Shown in pieces: positions 58,104-64,000 of a stretch of DNA of 64,000 nt. The first letter of the stretch is position 1. The number at the start of each line of letters is the position of its first letter. The position numbers and the translations under genes are program-made. The DNA is from Actinocatenispora sera (GTDB lineage Bacteria > Actinomycetota > Actinomycetes > Mycobacteriales > Micromonosporaceae). The stretch covers positions 1,550,001 to 1,614,000 of the forward strand of contig NZ_AP023354.1 of NCBI RefSeq assembly GCF_018324685.1. Reading direction: 5' to 3'. The notes beneath the pieces were generated by a model. The model saw only the letters and a program-made list of their open reading frames with translations. It was not told the origin of the DNA and ran no database searches.

Positions 58104-59035
58104 TGCTCGGCTACCTGATCCGGCGCCTCGCCTACTCGATCTTCGTCCTGTGGGGCGCGGTCACCATCGTGTTCGTGGTGCTGCGCGTGGTACCGGGGGA
58201 TCCGGCCCTGGTGATCCTGGGTTCCGACGCGACCCCGGCCGACGTCGCCCGGCTGCGGCACAGCATGGGGCTGGACCAGCCGTTGCTGGTGCAGTACGGG
58301 CACTACCTGCTCGACGTGGCACGGCTGCACTTCGGCGACTCGATCCGGCTCGGTGGCGACGCGATGGGGCAGATCCTGCTGCGGCTGCCGGCGACCGCCG
58401 AGCTCGCGCTCGCCGCGGTGGTGTTCGCGGTGACGGTCGGGATCGGTCTCGGCGTCGCCGCGGCGTCCCGGCCGAACTCCTGGATCGACCGGGTGATCTC
58501 GGTGTTCACCCTGGTCATCCAGTCGACCCCGACGTTCTGGGCCGGCCTCGTGTTGCTTTTGATCTTCGCCCGGCAGTTGCGGGTGCTGCCCAGCGAGGGC
58601 GCGCACTCCTGGCAGAACGTGATCCTGCCGGCGATCACGCTCGGCCTCGGCTTCCTCGCCATGGTCACCCGGCTGACCCGCTCCGGGCTGCTGGAGATCA
58701 GCCACGAGTCGTACCTGAACACGGTGCGCGCCAAGGGACTGTCCGAGCGGGTCGTCGTGTTCCCGCACGCCATCCGCAACGCGCTGATCCCGGTCGTCAC
58801 CGTCATCGGGCTGTACCTGGGCAGCGTGCTCGGCGGCACCGTGGTGATCGAGACCGTGTTCGCCTGGCCCGGTGCCGGTCGGCTGATCGCCGACTCCATC
58901 GGGTACCGCGACTACAACGTGGTGCAGGCCGGCGTGATCCTGATCGCCGCCATCTTCGTCGTCGTCAACCTGCTCGTCGACCTGCTGTACGGGCTGATCG
59001 ACCCCCGCGTGTCGGTAGGGAGCGTGCCCCGGTGA
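58103..59035 (+). CDS. ABC transporter permease (DppB/OppB-like)
   Basis: 310-residue membrane protein, first permease of an oligopeptide/nickel-type importer. N-terminal MLGYLIRRLAYSIFVLWGAV is the DppB hallmark; PGDPALVILG and the EAA-like loop YLNTVRAKGLSERVVVFPHA confirm the family; about six helices. Couples to the DppC-like partner encoded next (GTGA overlap). Confidence 0.93.
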   Translation: MLGYLIRRLAYSIFVLWGAVTIVFVVLRVVPGDPALVILGSDATPADVARLRHSMGLDQPLLVQYGHYLLDVARLHFGDSIRLGGDAMGQILLRLPATAELALAAVVFAVTVGIGLGVAAASRPNSWIDRVISVFTLVIQSTPTFWAGLVLLLIFARQLRVLPSEGAHSWQNVILPAITLGLGFLAMVTRLTRSGLLEISHESYLNTVRAKGLSERVVVFPHAIRNALIPVVTVIGLYLGSVLGGTVVIETVFAWPGAGRLIADSIGYRDYNVVQAGVILIAAIFVVVNLLVDLLYGLIDPRVSVGSVPR

Positions 59036-59928
59036 CCGCCACGTCCGCGATGGCGGACACCATCGAGACCACCGCGTCGCCGGCCCGCCGCCGCGGTCGG
59101 ACCGGCACCGTACGGATCGTCGGATCGCTTGCGGTGGTGGCGTTCTACGCGCTGTGCGCGGCGTTCGGGCCGATGCTGTTCCGGTTCGACCCGGTCGCCG
59201 TCGACACGAGGAACCGCCTGCTGGCGCCGATGTCGCACACCAGCGAGGGTCACCTGGTGCTGTTCGGTACCGACCAGATCGGCCAGGACCTGCTCGCCAA
59301 GATGATGCAGGGCGCGCGGGTGTCGATGACCATCGGCATCTCGGCGCTGCTGCTGTCCGGGCTGATCGGCCTAATCTTCGGGATCCTCGCCGGCTACTTC
59401 GGCGGCTGGCTCGACTCGATCCTGATGCGGCTGGCCGACATCCAGCTCGCGTTCCCCGGCATCCTGCTCGCGATCCTGATCGCCGCGGTGCTCGGGCCGA
59501 GCGTCGGCAACGTGATCGTGGTGCTGTCCATCTCCGGCTGGGTCACGTTCGCCCGGGTCACCCGCGGCCAGGCGCTCGCCACGAAGAACCGGGAGTACGT
59601 CGACGCCACCCGGGTGCTCGGCGCCCGCACCTGGCACATCGTGCGTACCTGCGTGCTGCCGTCCTGCCGCGCGCCGTTCCTGGTGATCGCGGCGCTGCAC
59701 ATCGGCGACGTGATCCTCGCCGAGGCGTCCCTGTCGTTCCTCGGCCTCGGCACCCCCGCCACCACGCCCAGCTGGGGTACCACCATCGCGAGCGGGCGCG
59801 ACCTGCTCAGCACCGCGTGGTGGATCTCCGCCATCCCCGGCATCGCGCTGGCCCTGCTGGTCGTCGCGTTCGGGGTGCTCGGTGACGCGCTGCGGGACCG
59901 GTACGACCCGAAGCTGGCCGAGAGGTGA
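59032..59928 (+). CDS. ABC transporter permease (DppC/OppC-like)
   Basis: 298 residues, six-helix permease. Family features: FGTDQIGQDLLAKMMQGARV after the first helix, AGYFGGWLDSILMRLADIQL, and the EAA loop YVDATRVLGARTWHIVRTCV; ends SFLGLGTPATTPSWGTTIA...RYDPKL. Partner of the preceding permease. GTG start inside the previous stop. Confidence 0.93.
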   Translation: MTATSAMADTIETTASPARRRGRTGTVRIVGSLAVVAFYALCAAFGPMLFRFDPVAVDTRNRLLAPMSHTSEGHLVLFGTDQIGQDLLAKMMQGARVSMTIGISALLLSGLIGLIFGILAGYFGGWLDSILMRLADIQLAFPGILLAILIAAVLGPSVGNVIVVLSISGWVTFARVTRGQALATKNREYVDATRVLGARTWHIVRTCVLPSCRAPFLVIAALHIGDVILAEASLSFLGLGTPATTPSWGTTIASGRDLLSTAWWISAIPGIALALLVVAFGVLGDALRDRYDPKLAER

Positions 59929-59933
59929 GCGGC

Positions 59934-60895
59934 ATGGAACCGTTGCTGCGGGTGCGCGATCTGCGGGTCCGGTTCGCGACCCGGCACGGCACCGTGTCGG
60001 CGGTGGACGGCGTCTCGTTCGAGGTGTACCCCGGGGAGACGGTGGCGATCGTCGGCGAGTCCGGCAGCGGCAAGAGCGTCACGATGCAGGCGGTGATGGG
60101 GCTGCTGCCGCGCGGTGCGCAGGTGTCCGGCTCGATCACCTACCGCGGCACCGAGCTGGTCGGCCGGCCGCTGTCGGTGACCCGCGCGCTGTGCGGTGAC
60201 GAGCTGGCGATGATCTTCCAGGATCCGTTGTCGTCGCTCAACCCGGTGTTCCGGGTCGGCCGGCAGATCACCGAGGCGCTGGTGCGGCGCCGCGGAATGG
60301 CCCGCGCCGCCGCGCGCGAGCGCGCGGTCGAGCTGATGACCCGGGTCGGCATCCCCGCGCCGGGGCTGCGGGTCGACGAGTACCCGCACCAGTTCTCCGG
60401 CGGGATGCGGCAGCGCGCGATGATCGCGATGGCGCTGGCGATGTCGCCGCGGCTGCTGATCGCCGACGAGCCGACCACCGCGCTGGACGTGACGGTACAG
60501 GCGCAGATCATGCGGCTGCTGGCGTCGCTGCGGGAGACCGACGGGATGGCGCTGGCGCTGATCACGCACGACCTCGGCGTGGTTGCCGACGCCGCCGACC
60601 GGGTCGTGCTGATGTACGCCGGCCGGGTGGTGGAGACCGGCCCGACCCGCGAGGTGTACGAGCACTGCCGGCACCCCTACACCGAGGGTTTGCTCGCCTC
60701 GGTGCCGGACGATGCCGACACCGACCGGCTGGTACCGATCCCCGGCCAGCCACCGAATCCCGCCTCGCTGCCCGGCGGCTGCGCGTTCCACCCCCGCTGC
60801 CGGTACGTGATCGAACGGTGCCGCACCGAGCTTCCCCTGCTGTCCGATGTGGACGGAAATCCGAGCGCCTGTCACCGCAGCGAGGAGGTCGGCGG

Positions 60896-60899
<4 letters not shown>
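59934..60899 (+). CDS. ABC transporter ATP-binding protein (DppD/OppD-like)
   Basis: 321-residue ATPase. Walker A GESGSGKSV, signature FSGGMRQRAMIAMAL, Walker B LLIADEPTTALDVT, H-loop LITHDLGVV, and the oligopeptide C-terminal Cys motif CAFHPRCRYVIERC, which may bind an Fe-S cluster. Start ATG 59934 is favoured because GAGAGG is at the right distance; GTG 59925 overlaps it. Confidence 0.94.
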
Positions 60900-61954
<1,055 letters not shown>

Positions 61955-62033
61955 CCGGCAACTGTCGGACCGGTACGGCAGACTCGGCGAGACACCCCGG
62001 CCGTGCGGGCCGGGCGGACGACGGGGAGCGACA

Positions 62034-62402
62034 ATGGCAGTGGGACGACTGGGTGCGGTGGCCATCGACTGCGCCGAGCCCGAGGCGCTGGCCGAGTTCT
62101 GGGCGGCGATGCTCGGCGGCGAGGTGGCGTTCCGGTCGCCGCAGTTCTGCGCGGTCGGCGCCGGCGGCACCTGGCTCAGCACGGTTCGGGTCGACGACTA
62201 CACCCCGCCGAGCTGGCCGGCGGGGGCCACGCCGAAACAGTTCCATCTCGACCTGGCGGTGACCGACCTGGACGCCGCCGAGGCGGAGGCGGTAGGGCTG
62301 GGCGCGTGCAAGGCCGACGAGCAGCCGGCGCCGGACCGGTGGCGGGTGTTCCTCGACCCGGCCGGCCACCCCTTCTGCCTCAGCACCCAGATCCCGAGCT
62401 GA
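62034..62402 (+). CDS. VOC-family protein (glyoxalase-like)
   Basis: 122 residues: GAVAIDCAEPEALAEFWAAM opening, QFHLDLAVTDLDAAEAEA in the middle and RVFLDPAGHPFCLST at the end, the typical single-domain VOC layout of the Glyoxalase_6 type. Substrate unknown. GGGGAGCGACA precedes the ATG. Confidence 0.9.
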   Translation: MAVGRLGAVAIDCAEPEALAEFWAAMLGGEVAFRSPQFCAVGAGGTWLSTVRVDDYTPPSWPAGATPKQFHLDLAVTDLDAAEAEAVGLGACKADEQPAPDRWRVFLDPAGHPFCLSTQIPS

Positions 62403-62473
62403 CCCGCGGCACCCGGATCCCAGACTGAGCCGCAGCGGCCGCCGGGCCGGGGTTCGAGGCGCATGATGGGCGA

Positions 62474-62953
62474 ATGAGTGCTCGGGTGACGTTGCGACCG
62501 ATGACCCAGGCGGAGTTCGACGCGTACCTCGACCGTACGGTGCGCGAATACGGGCAGGACAAGGTGCGCGCCGGCGAGTTCGCTCCGGAGCGTGCCGACG
62601 AGCAGGCCCGGGCCGAGTTCACGCTGCTGCTGCCGGAAGGCGCGCGCACCAACGGGATGCTGCTGTTCACCGCGTTCGACGGGGACGAGCGGGTCGGCAT
62701 GCTGTGGCTGGCGCTGCCGTCCGCGCGCCGCCGCCAGGCCTGGGTGTACGAGCTGTGGGTCGCGCCGGCCGCCCGCTCCCGCGGGTACGGCCGGGCGATC
62801 ATGCGGGCCGGCGAGCGGGAGCTGGCCGCCCGCGGGGTCACCGAGATCGGGCTCAACGTGTTCGGCGACAACACCACCGCGATCGGGCTGTACGAGAGCC
62901 TCGGGTACAAGGTGATCGCGCAGCAGATGGTCAAGCCTGTCGACGGCATCTGA
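62474..62953 (+). CDS. GNAT-family N-acetyltransferase
   Basis: 159 residues. Acetyl-CoA motif ELWVAPAARSRGYGRAIM (R-x-x-G-x-G-like), followed by GLNVFGDNTTAIGLYESLGY, characteristic of GNATs. Substrate unknown. ATG 62474; convergent with the membrane protein at the window end. Confidence 0.93.
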   Translation: MSARVTLRPMTQAEFDAYLDRTVREYGQDKVRAGEFAPERADEQARAEFTLLLPEGARTNGMLLFTAFDGDERVGMLWLALPSARRRQAWVYELWVAPAARSRGYGRAIMRAGERELAARGVTEIGLNVFGDNTTAIGLYESLGYKVIAQQMVKPVDGI

Positions 62954-63077
62954 CCGTTGCGATTCGGCGACGGGGTGTGATGGTTTCCGCAGGGGCGCCA
63001 CCTCGACCGGCGACGCTCGTTCTACTCACCGGGTCGGCAGTGTGGCCGGCCCGCCACAGACCTTGTTCCCCCGCCGC

Positions 63078-63115
63078 GAGGCGCCCCCGGCCACGACAGC
63101 GACCGGGGGCGCCTC
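63078..63115. terminator. Strong bidirectional-type hairpin
   Basis: GAGGCGCCCCCGG (63078-63090) pairs perfectly with CCGGGGGCGCCTC (63103-63115) over a 12-nt loop, followed by TCTGT. Downstream of the GNAT gene. Confidence 0.85.
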
Positions 63116-63130
63116 TCTGTCCGCCCCCCG

Positions 63131-63250
63131 GCGCTGCCGACGCGCCGCTCTGTCCGCCCTGCGCTGCCGACGCGCCGCTCTGTCCGCCCTGCGCTGCCGA
63201 CGCGCCGCTCTGTCCGCCCTGCGCTGCCGACGCGCCGCTCTGTCGCCCAG
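63131..63250. repeat. 30-bp minisatellite, four copies
   Basis: Unit GCGCTGCCGACGCGCCGCTC plus TGTCCGCCCT repeated at 63131, 63161, 63191 and 63221; the last copy diverges in its final 7 bases. Non-coding, between convergent genes. The remaining part of 62954-63333 has no gene; 63250-63330 shows looser CGTGCCGGCCCGC repeats. Confidence 0.95.
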
Positions 63251-63333
63251 CGACGCCGTGCGTGCCGGCCCGCTGTGCCGGCCCGCCGTGCGTGCCGGCC
63301 CGCCGTGGCGGCTCGCCGTGCCGGCCGGTCCGG

Positions 63334-64000
63334 TCAGCGCACGGCGCGGTCGACGCCGTGTTCGCGGCGGCCGAGAAACTCCGGATCGGGCCGCACGACC
63401 ATGCTGTAGATCGCCTTCACGTCGGCGAACTGCTCCCGGACCCAGTTGCGCGGGTACGCGTCCCAGCGGTGCTGGCCGGTGTCACCGACGCCGTCCGCGT
63501 CGATGCCGACCGACCGGCACAGCGCCGTCGCCCGCGGGATGTGGAAGTCCTGCGAGACGACGAGCGCCCTGCGCACGCCGAAGATCCGCTTCGCCCGCGC
63601 GCACGACTGGTACGAGTCGAAGCCGGCGTAGTCGGTCACGATCCGCTCCATCGGCACCCCGTGGTCGACCAGCCAGGCGCGCATCGCGTCGGGCTCGTCG
63701 TAGCGCCACCGCCGGTGGTCGCCCGTGACGAGCAGGGCGCGGACCTTTCCCGCCACGAACAGCTGGCGGGCCAGCTCCAGCCGGCCGGCCAGGAACGGTG
63801 ACGGGGAGCCGTCCGGGTACACCTCGGCGCCGAACACCAGCGCCACCGGTGCGCGCGGCGCCGCCGCGGCCGAGTAGTACAGGTGGCCGTCCGCGCGCAG
63901 GCGCACCCAGCCGACCGAACCGCCGAGCAGCACGGCGACCAGCATCAGCCCGGCAAGACAGAGCGCGATCAGCCGCCGCGGCCGCAGCCAGCGACGGAGT
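63334..64000 (-). CDS. SanA/YdcF-like (DUF218) membrane protein, N-terminus cut by window edge
   Basis: About 220 residues visible. A membrane segment (LIALCLAGLMLVAVLLGG) near the cut N-terminus, then the DUF218 core: APVALVFGAEVYPDGSPSPF, LLVTGDHRRWRYDEPDAMRA, DYAGFDSYQSCARAKRIFGV, ALVVSQDFHIPRATALCRSV. SanA proteins affect cell-envelope barrier function and vancomycin tolerance in E. coli. The open frame continues to the end of the window, so the true start lies outside. Confidence 0.9.
   Translation of the reverse strand, partial: LRRWLRPRRLIALCLAGLMLVAVLLGGSVGWVRLRADGHLYYSAAAAPRAPVALVFGAEVYPDGSPSPFLAGRLELARQLFVAGKVRALLVTGDHRRWRYDEPDAMRAWLVDHGVPMERIVTDYAGFDSYQSCARAKRIFGVRRALVVSQDFHIPRATALCRSVGIDADGVGDTGQHRWDAYPRNWVREQFADVKAIYSMVVRPDPEFLGRREHGVDRAVR

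Noticed and set aside
63131-63250. CRISPR array
   Set aside because: The 30-bp units are directly contiguous with no spacers between them and no cas genes are present.

Overview
The window is about 73% GC and reads as chromosomal DNA of a high-GC actinomycete. XRE/DUF5753 with DUF397 gene pairs, mycothiol-type DinB proteins, DtxR/IdeR iron boxes, many GTG starts and ATGA/GTGA gene overlaps all point that way. A Micromonosporaceae-type organism is my best guess, but no rRNA or marker gene in the window proves it.

Layout. 1-9496: a large LuxR-type (LAL) regulator followed, on the same strand, by a tiny acidic peptide and four secreted proteins: a subtilisin-associated protein without a catalytic domain, two S53 (sedolisin) peptidases and a beta-propeller. 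9836-12977: a DinB-like protein, an MFS exporter with a divergent HxlR regulator, and a secreted alpha/beta hydrolase. 13198-15404: an XRE/DUF397 pair divergent from four overlapping small genes. 15405-25407: HAD phosphatase, secreted glycan-binding glycosidase with a divergent ROK repressor, AraC/VOC pair, TM2 protein, eRF1-like protein, TetR-controlled FAD monooxygenase and a CPBP protein. 25514-25607: tRNA-Ser(GCT), then a second ROK protein. 27301-36089: acetyltransferases, a DinB protein, an MHS transporter/M20 amidohydrolase operon with a divergent double Lrp regulator, and an MFS/TetR pair. 36252-41306: iron-box-controlled siderophore uptake (ATPase, binding protein, fused permease, FhuF-like reductase). 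41350-45202: XRE/MFS pair, VapBC-type toxin-antitoxin, DHFR-like reductase.

45379-51195 is a tight catabolic operon: D-aminoacylase, IclR regulator, type III PLP deaminase, KDPG aldolase, KDG-type sugar kinase and RidA. Together these could take an N-acyl-D-amino sugar acid (for example N-acetyl-D-glucosaminate) to pyruvate and glyceraldehyde 3-phosphate. 51251-61954 is a divergent locus: a phosphatase pair, a frameshifted binding protein, a DUF6772-like protein, a small protein and a LacI regulator on one strand; an IclR regulator and a complete oligopeptide-type ABC transporter (two permeases, two ATPases) on the other. A consensus promoter and a perfect 24-bp palindrome lie between them. 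62034-64000: VOC, GNAT and a SanA/YdcF-like membrane protein that runs off the end.

Most unusual items: a 163-bp nested palindrome inside the binding-protein gene (55241-55403); two frameshifts, each at a five-base C/G run that looks one base short (29658, 54639); many short tandem duplications, several spanning stop codons; three evenly spaced TetR operators (24465-24508); a nested-hairpin leader before a ROK gene (18269-18346); and the two candidate systems at 1-9496 and 51251-61954.
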